Part shown: positions 36,638-46,207 of the stretch, piece after piece | Position numbering within the stretch: the stretch's first letter is position 1 | Layout: every line of letters begins with the position of its first letter | DNA from: Methylobacterium brachythecii | GTDB lineage: Bacteria > Pseudomonadota > Alphaproteobacteria > Rhizobiales > Beijerinckiaceae | NCBI RefSeq assembly: GCF_014196345.1 | Contig: NZ_JACIDN010000005.1 | Location: 186,001 to 250,000 of the forward strand | DNA: 64,000 nucleotides | Direction of reading: 5' to 3' | Translations under genes and position numbers: made by a program | Notes under the pieces: model-generated | The model's input: only the letters and a program-made list of their open reading frames with translations | Told to the model about the DNA's origin: nothing | Databases searched by the model: none

Positions 36638-37888
36638 TCAGCGCAGCCGTCTGCGCTTCGGCGCCGCCTCGCGTCGAAACACGCCGACCAACTCGACATG
36701 GCCGGAATAGCGGAACTGATCGACCGGCGTGACCTGCTCCAGCCGGTAGCCGCCCGCGATCAGCGTGGCGGCGTCGCGGGCGAAGGTGCCGGCATCGCAG
36801 GAGATGCCGACGACCAGCGGCACCTTCGATTCCGCGATCCAGCGCGCCTGAGCCTGGGCGCCGGCGCGGGGCGGATCGAACACCACGGCATCGAAGCGGT
36901 CGAGCTCGAGCGGCAGGAGCGGGCGGCGGAAGAGGTCACGGCGCTCCGTGGTGAGTGTGCGCAGGCCCGCCGTGGCGCGGGCAGCCCGATCGAGGCTGCG
37001 CAGGGCGGCCTCGTCGCCCTCGACAGCCAGAACGTCGGCGTTGCGGGCGAGAGCGAGGGAGAACGGGCCGCATCCCGCGAAAAGGTCGGCGACGCGCTTC
37101 ACGCGCTTGTCCATCGCGCCGAGCACGAGGGCGGTCAGGTCTGCCTCGCCGGCCTGCGTCGCCTGCAGGAAGCCACCGGGCGACGGCATCAGGCGCGCCT
37201 CGCCGGAAGCCAGGGTCGGTGACCGGCGCTCGACGACGATGTCGCCATGCAGGGCGAGACGCGCGAGGTCGAGATCCCCGGCGAGCCGAGTGAGCGCGGC
37301 GCGCGCCTTGTCGCTGACCGGGCCATGCCCGCGCACATCGACGTCGAGACCGGATTCCGTCGCCGTCGCCTGCACGTCGAGGGGCTTCGAGCCGCGGCCG
37401 AGATACTCCGCCAGCGCCTCGGCCACCTGCGGGGCACGGTGCAGGGCGGGCACCGTGATCGGGCAATGGTCGATCGGGACGAGGTCGTGGCTGCGCGCAG
37501 CCATCAGGCCGGCCCGTGCCGTGTCTTCGATGCGGCGGATGTGCAGCGTGATGCGGCGGCGACCGGCGCCATGCGCCTCGACGAGCGGCAGCAACGGCGT
37601 CTCGATATGCGCCTGGGCCAGAGCCTGCTCGACGATACCGCGCTTCCAAGCCGCATACGGCTCCGGCGCGAGATGCTGCACGGCGCAGCCGCCGCAGGCC
37701 TCGTAATACGGGCAGAACGGATCGATCCGGCCGGGGGAGGGCGTTTCGATCGCGACAAGCCGGCCACGGCCGCCCTCGCGCTCGATGGCAATGCGCTCGC
37801 CCGGCAGGGCGCCGGCTACGGCGAGGCCGTCGGCGGTGAGGCCGTCGCCACGCGCGCCGAGCCGGGTGATGATGACGCTCTCGCTCAA
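36638..37888 (-). CDS. TrmA/RlmD-family RNA (uracil-5)-methyltransferase
   Basis: 416-aa SAM-dependent RNA m5U methyltransferase of the RlmC/RlmD type. N-terminal TRAM-like domain (VIITRLGARGDGLTADG), [4Fe-4S] cysteines in CPYYEACGGC (about 59-68), SAM motif DLFAGCGPFSLALA, and the catalytic Cys in GISCDAGTFARDAATL. TTG 37888 is the start: its TTGA overlaps the stop of tlyA, implying coupled translation. Substrate rRNA position not predictable from sequence. Confidence 0.88.
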   Translation of the reverse strand: MSESVIITRLGARGDGLTADGLAVAGALPGERIAIEREGGRGRLVAIETPSPGRIDPFCPYYEACGGCAVQHLAPEPYAAWKRGIVEQALAQAHIETPLLPLVEAHGAGRRRITLHIRRIEDTARAGLMAARSHDLVPIDHCPITVPALHRAPQVAEALAEYLGRGSKPLDVQATATESGLDVDVRGHGPVSDKARAALTRLAGDLDLARLALHGDIVVERRSPTLASGEARLMPSPGGFLQATQAGEADLTALVLGAMDKRVKRVADLFAGCGPFSLALARNADVLAVEGDEAALRSLDRAARATAGLRTLTTERRDLFRRPLLPLELDRFDAVVFDPPRAGAQAQARWIAESKVPLVVGISCDAGTFARDAATLIAGGYRLEQVTPVDQFRYSGHVELVGVFRREAAPKRRRLR

Positions 37889-38631
37889 CGGATGCTGCCC
37901 TTGCGCGCGCCGATCAGGAATTCGCGGTTGCCGTCGCCGCCCTCGACAGGCGACCGCTCGAGGCCGAGGACGGCCAGCCCGAGCCCTTCGAGCGCTGCCC
38001 GGACCTCGTCGCAGACGGCCGCGTGGACCGCCTCGTCGCGCACGATGCCGCCACGACCGACCCGCTCGCGACCGGCCTCGAATTGCGGTTTTATCAGAGC
38101 CACCAACGCGGCCTCTTCGGCCATCAGCGCGACGGCGGCGGCCAAGACGAGGCGCAGGGCGATAAAGCTCACGTCAATCGTGACGAGTTCGGGCGGCTCG
38201 GCGAGGGCATCGGCGGCGAGATCGCGGATGTCGGTGCCTTCGAGACTCGTCACCCGAGCGTCGCCGCGCAACGAAGCATGGAATTGGTCGCGGCCGACAT
38301 CGAGCGCGGTGACATGGCGCGCGCCGCGGCGCAGCAGGACATCCGTGAAGCCGCCGGTCGAGGCGCCGATATCGAGACAGACCTTGCCGCCCGGATCGAT
38401 GCCGAAGGCATCGAGCGCCGCCGCGAGCTTGAGGCCGCCGCGGGAGACGTAGGGATGCGGCGCGCTCGCCTCGATCCGGGCATCGGCCGGTACGAGATCG
38501 GCAGGCCGCGCCACCGGCCGCCCGTCGGCGCTGACCAGCCCAGCGCGGATCGCGGCGACGGCGCGGGCGCGGCTCTCGAACACGCCGCGGTCCACAAGCA
38601 ATCGGTCGGCGCGCAGTCGTTCGGCCGTCAT
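37885..38631 (-). CDS. tlyA: TlyA family rRNA (cytidine-2'-O)-methyltransferase
   Basis: 248-aa rRNA methyltransferase/hemolysin-like protein: N-terminal S4 RNA-binding domain (RLRADRLLVDRGVFESRARA, YVSRGGLKL) then an FtsJ-type domain with CLDIGASTGGFTDVLL (about 81-96), VTIDVSFIAL and ALIKPQFEAGRE. ATG 38631; the frame is open further back but homologues start here. Downstream gene is the RNA methyltransferase (4-bp overlap). In many alphaproteobacteria tlyA directly follows xseB-dxs; here sodC lies in between. Confidence 0.92.
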   Translation of the reverse strand: MTAERLRADRLLVDRGVFESRARAVAAIRAGLVSADGRPVARPADLVPADARIEASAPHPYVSRGGLKLAAALDAFGIDPGGKVCLDIGASTGGFTDVLLRRGARHVTALDVGRDQFHASLRGDARVTSLEGTDIRDLAADALAEPPELVTIDVSFIALRLVLAAAVALMAEEAALVALIKPQFEAGRERVGRGGIVRDEAVHAAVCDEVRAALEGLGLAVLGLERSPVEGGDGNREFLIGARKGSIR

Positions 38632-38738
38632 CGCGGGCACGTCGTTCGGTCCAGAGTTGATGAAGGTGTGATAGGCCGCCCCTGTCTGCGGGACGCCGAG
38701 CCCCCTAACTAGCCCGTCGGATGGAGGAGAGTCACCCG

Positions 38739-39278
38739 ATGAGATGCATACCGGCCGCCCTCGTGCTCGTGGGGCTCGCGATGCCCGCGCTCGCACAGGA
38801 TAAAAAGGACGAGGCCCCCGCCACCGCCGTCCAGACCTACGAGAGCCCGATCACGAACAACAAGGGCGAGCCGATCGGCCAGATCCAGATTCGCGATGGC
38901 GCAAATGCCCTGGTTCTGCGCGTGACGATCAAAGCCGGCGGCCTGACGCCCGGCTGGCACGGGCTGCATTTCCACGCGGTCGGCGATTGTTCGGACCCGG
39001 AAAAGTTCGAAAAGTCGAAGGCGCACGTCAATCACGACAAGCGCTCGCACGGCCTCCTGAACGGCGATGGCCCCGACGAGGGCGACCTGCCGAACCTCTT
39101 CGCCAATGCCGACGGCTCGGCCAATGGCGAGATGACCAGCGAGATGGCGCTGACCGGCGAGGAAAGCCTCAAGGACGGCGACGGCTCGGCCCTGATCATC
39201 CACGCCAACGAGGACGATCACACCCAGCAGCCGATCGGCGGCGCCGGCGCGCGGGTGGCCTGCTCGGTGATCAAGTAG
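38739..39278 (+). CDS. sodC: Periplasmic Cu/Zn superoxide dismutase
   Basis: 179-aa exported superoxide dismutase with a signal peptide (RCIPAALVLVGLAMPALA). Metal and signature segments: PGWHGLHFHAVGDCSDP (Cu His-x-His), KAHVNHDKRSHGLLNGDG...EGDLPNL (bridging/Zn ligands), and ALIIHANEDDHTQQPIGGAGARVACSVI (final Cu His). ATG 38739 with GGAGGAGAG about 8 nt upstream; an earlier in-frame ATG at 38721 gives a non-signal leader. Plus-strand gene lying between minus-strand tlyA and dxs, with a palindromic repeat after its stop. Confidence 0.94.
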   Translation: MRCIPAALVLVGLAMPALAQDKKDEAPATAVQTYESPITNNKGEPIGQIQIRDGANALVLRVTIKAGGLTPGWHGLHFHAVGDCSDPEKFEKSKAHVNHDKRSHGLLNGDGPDEGDLPNLFANADGSANGEMTSEMALTGEESLKDGDGSALIIHANEDDHTQQPIGGAGARVACSVIK

Positions 39279-39297
39279 AGCCTGCCAAACCTTCCAC

Positions 39298-39338
39298 CGT
39301 CATTCCGGGGCTCGCGTCAGCGAGAACCCGGAATGGCG
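39298..39338. repeat. Palindromic intergenic repeat, second copy
   Basis: CATTCCGGG (39301-39309) pairs with CCCGGAATG (39327-39335), and GCTCGC with GCGAG inside. This is the single-arm form of the element at 351-460. It lies 20 bp past the sodC stop and may serve as its terminator. Confidence 0.75.
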
Positions 39339-39358
39339 GGTCGGATTGAAGGTCTCGC

Positions 39359-41341
39359 TCAGCGTCGACGGCCGAGGCTCACCACCTCGGCCTCTCCCGA
39401 ACCCTTTCGGGTCGGCAGCGCTGCCTTCACCGTCGCGATGATACCTCCGGCATCGAGGCCGGCCTCGGCGTACATCTTTTCGGGTTTGTCGTGGTCCTGG
39501 AAGCTGTCGGGCAGCGTCATGGTGCGGACCCGGACCGTGCCGGCATCGAGCGCACCCTTGGCCGACAGGAGATGCAGAACCATCGCCCCGAAGCCGCCGG
39601 TCGAGCCCTCCTCGACGGTGACCAGAACCTCGTGGGTCCCGGCCAGATCGAGGATCAGGTCCTCGTCGAGGGGCTTGGCGAAGCGTGCATCCGCCACCGT
39701 GACCGCGATCCCCGCCTTCTCCAGCTCGTCGGCTGCCTTGAGCGCCTCGCCGAGGCGCGTACCCAGCGTCAGCAGGGCGACGCGGGCCTTGGCGGGGCGA
39801 CGGATCACCCGGCCGCGGCCGATTGCCAGAACCTCGCCCTGCTCCGGCATCTCGGTGCCGACGCCCTCGCCGCGCGGATAGCGCAGTGCAATCGGGCCGC
39901 TGTCATGCGCGTGGCAGGTCGCCACCATGTGCACGAGCTCGGCCTCGTCGGCGGCTGCCATCACCACGAAGTTCGGCAGGCAGCACAGATAGGCCAGGTC
40001 GAAGGCACCGGCATGGGTCGCGCCGTCCGCGCCGACGAGACCCGCTCGGTCCATGGCGAAGCGGACCGGCAGGTTCTGGATCGCCACGTCGTGCACGACC
40101 TGGTCGTAGCCGCGCTGCAGGAAGGTCGAGTAGATCGCCACGAACGGCTTGTAGCCCTCCGTCGCCAGACCCGCGGCAAACGTCACCGCATGCTGCTCGG
40201 CGATGCCGACATCGAAGGTCTTGTCGGGATGCGCCTTGCCGAACAGGTCGATGCCGGTGCCGCCGGGCATCGCCGCGGTGATCGCCACCACCTTCGGATC
40301 GGCATCGGCCGCCTTGATCAGGCTCTGGCCGAACACGGCCGTATAGCTCGGGGCGTTCGGCTTGGCCTTGGCCTGCACGCCCGACACCACGTCGAACTTG
40401 ACCACGCCATGGTACTTGTCGGCGCTAGCCTCGGCCGGCCCGTAGCCCTTGCCCTTCTGGGTGACGACGTGGAGCAGGATCGGGCCCTGCTCGCTGTCGC
40501 GCACGTTCTTCAGCACGGGCAGCAGGTGGTCGAGATTGTGACCATCGACCGGGCCGACGTAGTAAAAACCCATCTCCTCGAACATCGTGCCGCCGCCGAC
40601 CACGAGGGAGCGGGCATATTCTTCCGCCCGCACCGCGCGCTCGTAGAGGCGCTTGGGCAGGAGCTTGCCGAGCTGCTTGGCGGTCTCGCGGATCGAGCGG
40701 TAGGTGTCGCCGGAGGCCAGCCGCGCGAGATAGGCCGACATCGCGCCGACCGGCGGGGCGATCGACATCTCGTTGTCGTTGAGGATCACGATCAGGCGCG
40801 AATGCAGCGCGCCGGCATTGTTCATGGCCTCATAGGCCATGCCCGCCGACATCGAGCCGTCACCGATCACCGCGATCATGTTGCGGCGCTTGCCAGGTTC
40901 CTCGCCGTTGGCCTTGCGCTCGGCCTCCTCGAGGTCACGGCCCACCGCCATGCCGAGGGCTGCCGAGATCGAGGTCGAGGAATGCGCGGCACCGAACGGG
41001 TCGTATTCGCTCTCCGAGCGCTTGGTGAAGCCGGACAGGCCTCCGCCCTGGCGCAGGGTCCGGATGCGGTCGCGGCGACCGGTGAGGATCTTGTGCGGGT
41101 AGCACTGATGCCCGACGTCCCAGACGATGCGGTCGGAGGGCGTGTCGAACACGTGATGCAGCGCCACCGTCAGCTCGACGACGCCGAGGCCGGAGCCGAG
41201 ATGCCCGCCCGTCACCGAGACGGCATCGATCATCTCCGCGCGCACCGCATCCGCGATCGCGCGAAGCTCGCTTTCCGGACGCTCACGCAACGCGTCCGGC
41301 GTCGGGATGCCGTCGAGGATCGTCTTGTCTACCAATGCCAC
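39359..41341 (-). CDS. dxs: 1-deoxy-D-xylulose-5-phosphate synthase
   Basis: First enzyme of the MEP isoprenoid pathway, joining pyruvate and glyceraldehyde 3-phosphate with thiamine diphosphate (660 aa). Motifs: [57 protein letters not shown] (TPP/Mg2+ motif) and [21 protein letters not shown] 41341 chosen because GAGG lies 8 nt upstream; a TTG at 41380 is the other candidate. It supplies precursors for hopanoids and carotenoids. Preceded by xseB on the same strand. Confidence 0.95.
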   Translation of the reverse strand: MALVDKTILDGIPTPDALRERPESELRAIADAVRAEMIDAVSVTGGHLGSGLGVVELTVALHHVFDTPSDRIVWDVGHQCYPHKILTGRRDRIRTLRQGGGLSGFTKRSESEYDPFGAAHSSTSISAALGMAVGRDLEEAERKANGEEPGKRRNMIAVIGDGSMSAGMAYEAMNNAGALHSRLIVILNDNEMSIAPPVGAMSAYLARLASGDTYRSIRETAKQLGKLLPKRLYERAVRAEEYARSLVVGGGTMFEEMGFYYVGPVDGHNLDHLLPVLKNVRDSEQGPILLHVVTQKGKGYGPAEASADKYHGVVKFDVVSGVQAKAKPNAPSYTAVFGQSLIKAADADPKVVAITAAMPGGTGIDLFGKAHPDKTFDVGIAEQHAVTFAAGLATEGYKPFVAIYSTFLQRGYDQVVHDVAIQNLPVRFAMDRAGLVGADGATHAGAFDLAYLCCLPNFVVMAAADEAELVHMVATCHAHDSGPIALRYPRGEGVGTEMPEQGEVLAIGRGRVIRRPAKARVALLTLGTRLGEALKAADELEKAGIAVTVADARFAKPLDEDLILDLAGTHEVLVTVEEGSTGGFGAMVLHLLSAKGALDAGTVRVRTMTLPDSFQDHDKPEKMYAEAGLDAGGIIATVKAALPTRKGSGEAEVVSLGRRR

Positions 41342-41441
41342 CGAACCATCCTCACGTCCGGGTTGAAAAAACACGCGCAAGATCTTGCGCGATTTGAATC
41401 TTTTTTTGATGCGAGGGGGCAGTTGCCATGGCCATCGCCCG

Positions 41442-41726
41442 CTATTCGACGTCGAGGGGAGCGACCGAGGCCGCCTGACCGTCGGAGCCGAGCGTGATCC
41501 GCTGGATGCGCGTCTCGGCCTTCTTCAGCAGCGACTCGCAATGCCGCTTCAGGGCCTCTCCGCGCTCGTAAATCTCGACGGACTTGTCGAGGGGCACGTC
41601 GCCCTTCTCGAGTTGTCGCACGATATCCTCGAGCTGCGCGAGCGCTGCCTCGAAGGGCAGGTCTTCGGCCACGGCTTCGGGCGCTACGGGCACGGAGCCC
41701 GGCGCGGCGGATCGAGCTGCGTTCAT
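41442..41726 (-). CDS. xseB: Exodeoxyribonuclease VII small subunit
   Basis: 94-aa helical subunit of Exo[46 protein letters not shown] covers the family core (about residues 22-68). The N-terminal Ala/Pro extension and acidic tail are not conserved. The large subunit XseA is not in the window. Located upstream of dxs, as usual in the group. Confidence 0.93.
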   Translation of the reverse strand: MNAARSAAPGSVPVAPEAVAEDLPFEAALAQLEDIVRQLEKGDVPLDKSVEIYERGEALKRHCESLLKKAETRIQRITLGSDGQAASVAPLDVE

Positions 41727-41807
41727 CCCTCACATCCCATTGGGCCGGTTATGCCGGTGCAACTGGAACCATTCAAGCCCACTGGATTAGGTGCTGCACC
41801 GGGACGT

Positions 41808-42320
41808 TCACACCAGGGACATGGCGAACGGCACGCCTTCATAGGCCTCGGCGCCGCGCCCGATGCCGGCAATGGCTGCGATCATGCGGCCGTCCCGCCC
41901 CAGCATCCCGTCGGCGATCTCGACGATAAGGCGATTGGGCGTCGCAGAGGGCGATCGCCGGCGCAGCTCCTGCGCGATCGCTTTCTCGCCGCGATCCGGG
42001 CTCAGCGCGCAGACGGCACCGTAAATCGCTGCCGTCGAGCGGCTGATCCCGGCATAGCAGTGGATGACGAGCGGCCGGTCGCGATCCCAGGCCTGCACGA
42101 AGTCGAGCAGCGCGCGCACATGCGCCTCGGCCGGAAGCACGTGGTCCGCCATCGGCGCGGATATGTCGCTGACGCCGAGGGTGAGGTGGCGGACGGGATC
42201 GATCGAGGGCGGGCGCTTCACACGGGTGCCCATGGTGGCGAGCGTGACGAGATGGCTCGCGCCCGTCGCAGCGACGGTCTCGGGCAACCGCGACAGCGGG
42301 CAGGCGTACAGGCTCGGCAT
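41808..42320 (-). CDS. Dual-specificity/tyrosine phosphatase-like protein
   Basis: 170-aa phosphatase-fold protein with the catalytic P-loop HCYAGISRS (HCxxGxxRS, about residues 87-95). The Asp general acid is probably in the preceding VSDI region. Common in Hyphomicrobiales as a tyrosine phosphatase-like protein with unknown substrate. ATG 42320 lies 7 bp from the HD-hydrolase stop, so co-transcribed. Confidence 0.84.
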   Translation of the reverse strand: MPSLYACPLSRLPETVAATGASHLVTLATMGTRVKRPPSIDPVRHLTLGVSDISAPMADHVLPAEAHVRALLDFVQAWDRDRPLVIHCYAGISRSTAAIYGAVCALSPDRGEKAIAQELRRRSPSATPNRLIVEIADGMLGRDGRMIAAIAGIGRGAEAYEGVPFAMSLV

Positions 42321-42327
42321 TGAACCC

Positions 42328-42954
42328 TCAGTTCCGCTCGACGGCGTGGGCAGAGGCCAGCGCCTCGAACCGGGCCAAAAAGCTGTCTTGCACCTCCGCG
42401 GTCGGTTGGCTGACCAGCAGCGCTTCGACCTCCGTGGCGGCGGCCTCCGGCAAGGCGACCGGGCCGAAGAAGCGGCCAGCCTCGTCCTCGGAAAATCCGG
42501 CGAGCCGGGTCGCCTCGAGAGAGGCCGCGATGCGGTCGGCGCGCTTCACGAGCCGCGCCTGCGAGGGGGAGGGCGCCGGCAGATCGAAGCGCCGGCGGAT
42601 GGCGCCGAGCAGCCGCCTTTCGACAGACTTGTAGGAATCGCCGATCGCGGCTTTCAGGGGCGAGATGATGTCACCGATCACGTATTCGGGGGCATCGTGC
42701 AGCAGCAATTCGAGGCGCATGGCCGGACCGTCGCCGCCGGACAAGCCGCCGCCGATCGCCTCGACCAGCAACGAGTGCTGCGCCACCGAGAAGACGTGCT
42801 CGCCATGCGTCTGCCCATTCCAGCGCGCGACGCGGGCGAGGCCGTGGGCGATGTCGACGATCTCGACGTCGAGCGGCGAGGGATCGAGCAGATCCAGGCG
42901 ACGCCCCGACAGCATGCGCTGCCAAGCGCGTGGTGGTGGTTTGGACGACGTCAT
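42328..42954 (-). CDS. HD-family hydrolase (YfbR/5'-nucleotidase-like)
   Basis: 208-aa HD-domain phosphohydrolase. Metal ligands visible as H in HVFSVAQHSLL, HD in LELLLHDAPEYVIGDIISPLK and the later D in KRADRIAASLEATRL. This pattern is that of deoxynucleoside 5'-monophosphatases of the YfbR kind; the substrate is not proven. ATG 42954 overlaps the tag stop by 4 bp (ATGA). Confidence 0.83.
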   Translation of the reverse strand: MTSSKPPPRAWQRMLSGRRLDLLDPSPLDVEIVDIAHGLARVARWNGQTHGEHVFSVAQHSLLVEAIGGGLSGGDGPAMRLELLLHDAPEYVIGDIISPLKAAIGDSYKSVERRLLGAIRRRFDLPAPSPSQARLVKRADRIAASLEATRLAGFSEDEAGRFFGPVALPEAAATEVEALLVSQPTAEVQDSFLARFEALASAHAVERN

Positions 42955-43568
42955 TTGGGCGAGAGGGCCGCGCAGGCGGCGTGGCGGTGGCAGCCCGCGA
43001 GGTGATCGTTGACCATGCCCGTCGCCTGCATGAAGGCATGGACGATGGTCGGCCCGCAGAAGGTGAAGCCCTTGGCCTTCAACGCTTTGGAGATCGCTTT
43101 CGAGACCTCCGTCTCGGTGGCGATGTCGGCCCGCATACGCGCTCCGGATTGGACCGGTCGTCCATCGACGAAATCCCACAGGAATCGCGAAAAGCCGGGG
43201 CCGGCCTCCTCGATCTCCAGCCAGGCGCGAGCACCGGCGATGGTGCCGACGATCTTGGCGCGGTTCCGGATGATCCCGGCATCCCCCATCAGCCGCTCGA
43301 CGTCGGCTTGCGTATAGCGAGCGATCCGCTCGGGCTCGAAATCGTCGAAGGCCCGGCGGAAGCCGTCGCGGCGGCGCAGGATGGTGATCCAGGACAGACC
43401 GGCCTGGAAGCCGTCGAGGATCAGCTTCTCGTAGAGCGCGCGGCCATCGTATTCCGGCACGCCCCATTCGGTATCGTGATAGGCGACGTAGACTGGGTCG
43501 ACCCCGGCCCACCAGCAGCGCGGACAGCCGTCGGGATGGGAGGTGATCAGGCCCGTCTCGTCGGACAT
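42951..43568 (-). CDS. tag: DNA-3-methyladenine glycosylase I
   Basis: 205-aa base-excision glycosylase that removes 3-methyladenine. CPRCWWAGVDPVYVAYHDTEWG (Zn Cys and His region) at residues about 15-36, KLILDGFQAGLSWITIL, and C-terminal GMVNDHLAGCHRH (remaining Zn ligands) are diagnostic. ATG 43568 (MSDETGL); the frame extends upstream only into antisense of ygfZ. First of the tag-HD overlapping pair. Confidence 0.95.
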   Translation of the reverse strand: MSDETGLITSHPDGCPRCWWAGVDPVYVAYHDTEWGVPEYDGRALYEKLILDGFQAGLSWITILRRRDGFRRAFDDFEPERIARYTQADVERLMGDAGIIRNRAKIVGTIAGARAWLEIEEAGPGFSRFLWDFVDGRPVQSGARMRADIATETEVSKAISKALKAKGFTFCGPTIVHAFMQATGMVNDHLAGCHRHAACAALSPK

Positions 43569-43572
43569 CGCG

Positions 43573-44481
43573 TCAGCCGGCCGCCGCAGCCGTGTCGGCG
43601 GGGAAGGCAAAGGTGGCGAAAGCCGGCTTTTCGATGCCGGCGATGCCACCGCCAACGCGCACCGGCTCTCCGGCGGCCAGCGCGTCGCCGAGCCGGTCGA
43701 GGCGGATCGTGGCGAGGCCGCGATTGCCGGCGGTGCTGCTGGTCTGGCCGAGGGTTTTGGCTCCGGCGGTCACGTCGCTGCCCGGCTCGGGCGTCTTCCC
43801 TTCTTCGAAGACGAGGGGCAGGATGCGCGTACGGGCGGTGCCGCGATGCTGCATGCGGGAAACGACCTCCTGGCCGACATAGCAGCCTTTCTTGAAGTCG
43901 ACGCCGCCGAGCTGGTCCATCAGCGCCTCGTGCGGGAAGGCGTCTGCGAAAGCGAAGTCGCGCCCGCCCTCCGGGATGCCGAGGGCGATGCGGTGGGCGT
44001 GGTAGTTCTCTTCGCTCACGGAACCGATCGCCGCCGCATCGTGGTTCCACAGGTACAGCCGTTCGCCGAGTTCCGGCAGTCGTCCGTCCCGGACCCGCAA
44101 CCCATCTTCCTGGTAGACGCGATCCTCGCCCCAGGCGGCAGCAACACCCAAGGGCTCGTTCGACTCGAGAATGTGCCGGACATTCACCTTCGAACGAAGC
44201 TTGTAGAGCGTCAGTCGCTTCACGAGGTCCGGGGCCACGTCGCTTCGGCAATCGAGGAAATAACCGCCGCCGAAATTCGCAAAATCCTCTCCACCGTCAG
44301 GTGCGAAGATCACCAGGAAGTCGAACAGGATCTTGCCTTGAGGAGAGAGGAGCGCACCAAGGCGAGCCTCACCGGGCTCCAAAGTCTCGACATTGCAGGT
44401 CACGATGCCCTGCAGGAAGTCCTTGGCATCATCGCCCGCGACCTGAACGACCGTACGGTCCGTGAGGTGAGCTGTCGGCAT
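43573..44481 (-). CDS. ygfZ: Folate-binding protein YgfZ (Fe-S cluster assembly/repair)
   Basis: 302-aa tetrahydrofolate-binding protein of the GcvT fold that supports certain Fe-S enzymes under oxidative stress. The signature KKGCYVGQEVVSRMQHRG (catalytic-region Cys, about residues 195-212) and LPHEALMDQLGGVDF-type segment are clear. ATG 44481 (MPTAHLTDR). It heads the minus-strand series down to dxs and is divergent from pyrC, 65 bp away. Confidence 0.92.
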   Translation of the reverse strand: MPTAHLTDRTVVQVAGDDAKDFLQGIVTCNVETLEPGEARLGALLSPQGKILFDFLVIFAPDGGEDFANFGGGYFLDCRSDVAPDLVKRLTLYKLRSKVNVRHILESNEPLGVAAAWGEDRVYQEDGLRVRDGRLPELGERLYLWNHDAAAIGSVSEENYHAHRIALGIPEGGRDFAFADAFPHEALMDQLGGVDFKKGCYVGQEVVSRMQHRGTARTRILPLVFEEGKTPEPGSDVTAGAKTLGQTSSTAGNRGLATIRLDRLGDALAAGEPVRVGGGIAGIEKPAFATFAFPADTAAAAG

Positions 44482-44546
44482 CGGTTTCCTCTGGCGGCAA
44501 GCGAAAGCCTTGTGCGCTCTGGAGGGCTGACATAAGCCGCCCGCCA

Positions 44547-45914
44547 GTGAGCCTCAATGTGGAGCGGCGCGTGGCTGAGACACCGTTCGATCTCGTCCTC
44601 ACCGGCGGCACCGTGGTCAACCAGGACGGCGAGCATCGCGCCGATCTCGGCATTCGGAGCGGCCGTATCGCCGCCATCGGCGATCTCTCGAAGGCCGACG
44701 CGGTCGAACGCCGGGACTGCACGGGCCTGCACCTGCTGCCAGGCGTGATCGACAGCCAAGTCCATTTCCGCGAGCCGGGGCTCGATCACAAGGAAGACCT
44801 CGAATCGGGCTCGCGCGCTGCCGTGATGGGCGGCGTGACCGCGGTGTTCGAGATGCCGAACACCAACCCGCTGACAACGAGTGCCGCAGCGCTCGCCGAC
44901 AAGGTCGCCCGCGCGCATCACCGGATGCATTGCGACTTCGCCTTCTGGGTCGGCGGCACGCATGAGAACGCGCAAGAGGTGGCGGAGCTGGAAAGGCTAC
45001 CGGGCGCGGCCGGCATCAAGGTGTTCATCGGCTCCTCGACCGGCTCGCTGCTCGTCGAAGACGACGCGGGCGTGCGAGAGATCCTCAAGCGCACCCGGCG
45101 TCGCGCCGCTTTCCATTCGGAGGACGAGCCGATGCTGCGCGAGCAGAAAGGCCTTCGCGTGTCGGGCGACCCGTCCTCGCATCCGGTCTGGCGCTCGCCC
45201 GAGGTCGCAGTGAAGGCGACACGGCGGCTCATCGCCATCGCGCAGGAGACCGGCGCGCGCATTCATATCCTGCACATCTCCACGGCCGACGAGATGCCGA
45301 TCCTCGCCGAGGCGAAGGATCACGTCAGCGTCGAGATCACGCCGCACCATCTCACCCTCGATGGCGGCGAGGCCTATCCGCGGCTCGGCACGCTGGTGCA
45401 GATGAACCCACCGGTGCGGGACGCCGCTCATCGGCAAGGGATCTGGTGGGGCGTGGAGCAGGGCATCGCCGACGTGCTCGGCTCGGATCACGCTCCGCAC
45501 ACGCTGGAAGAGAAGGCCAAGGCCTATCCCGACTCGCCGTCGGGCATGACCGGCGTGCAGACGCTGGTGCCGGTCATGCTCGACCACGTCGCGGCAGGCC
45601 GGCTCTCGCTCGCGCGCTTCGTCGACCTGACCAGCGCAGGGCCGAAGCGGCTGTTCGGCATCGCCCGCAAGGGGCGCCTCGCCCTCGGTTACGATGCCGA
45701 CGTGACGGTTGTGGACCTGAAGCGGCGCGAAAAAATCCGCAACGAGTGGATCGCCTCGAAATCCCGCTGGACGCCCTATGACGGCGTCACCGTCACCGGG
45801 TGGCCAGTCGGGACGCTGGTGCGCGGCACACCCGTCATGTGGCAGGGCGAGCTCACGAATCCGTCACGCGGCGAAGCGGTCGTCTTCGAAGAGGCGCTGC
45901 CACGGCCGGCCTGA
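44547..45914 (+). CDS. pyrC: Dihydroorotase
   Basis: 455-aa amidohydrolase of pyrimidine synthesis. It shows IDSQVHFREPGLDHKED, FEMPNTNPLTT, GIKVFIGSSTGSLLVED (Lys that is carboxylated in the family), HILHIST and DHAPHT. The usual DxHxH metal motif reads SQVHF, so the first His is Gln, a feature I associate with a rhizobial-type subgroup but could not verify. GTG 44547 start. Could be a catalytically altered paralogue; pyrB is not nearby. Confidence 0.85.
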   Translation: MSLNVERRVAETPFDLVLTGGTVVNQDGEHRADLGIRSGRIAAIGDLSKADAVERRDCTGLHLLPGVIDSQVHFREPGLDHKEDLESGSRAAVMGGVTAVFEMPNTNPLTTSAAALADKVARAHHRMHCDFAFWVGGTHENAQEVAELERLPGAAGIKVFIGSSTGSLLVEDDAGVREILKRTRRRAAFHSEDEPMLREQKGLRVSGDPSSHPVWRSPEVAVKATRRLIAIAQETGARIHILHISTADEMPILAEAKDHVSVEITPHHLTLDGGEAYPRLGTLVQMNPPVRDAAHRQGIWWGVEQGIADVLGSDHAPHTLEEKAKAYPDSPSGMTGVQTLVPVMLDHVAAGRLSLARFVDLTSAGPKRLFGIARKGRLALGYDADVTVVDLKRREKIRNEWIASKSRWTPYDGVTVTGWPVGTLVRGTPVMWQGELTNPSRGEAVVFEEALPRPA

Positions 45915-46207
45915 CGCGCGGGCCGTTCCATCCGATCGGACGGCCTTCGCAAACAGGTTGTGGATAGATCGCGGCATCGACGCCGTCGGCTTCCGCCATC
46001 GACCGAACGCGCCAATCTCGCCGTCAGCGTGTAATTTCCGCAAATGTTACAACGCCTGAGAACGATCGCGGTGGCGAGGCAGGGCGCCGATCTCCGGCAC
46101 TTCGACCCATTGCAGGCCACCATCGCCGGCCTCGATCATAGAATTTTTTCACCCGTGTTAACCGGGAAGCCTAGCTTGTCGCTCAAGATGAAGGGCGGGA
46201 GGTTGTC

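Noticed and set aside
38721..38738. Earlier ATG for sodC
   Set aside because: Places GGAGGAG inside the coding sequence and spoils the signal peptide N-terminus.
39491..41497. 668-aa plus-strand frame opposite dxs
   Set aside because: Mirror of the dxs codon pattern; the minus strand holds all TPP and catalytic motifs.
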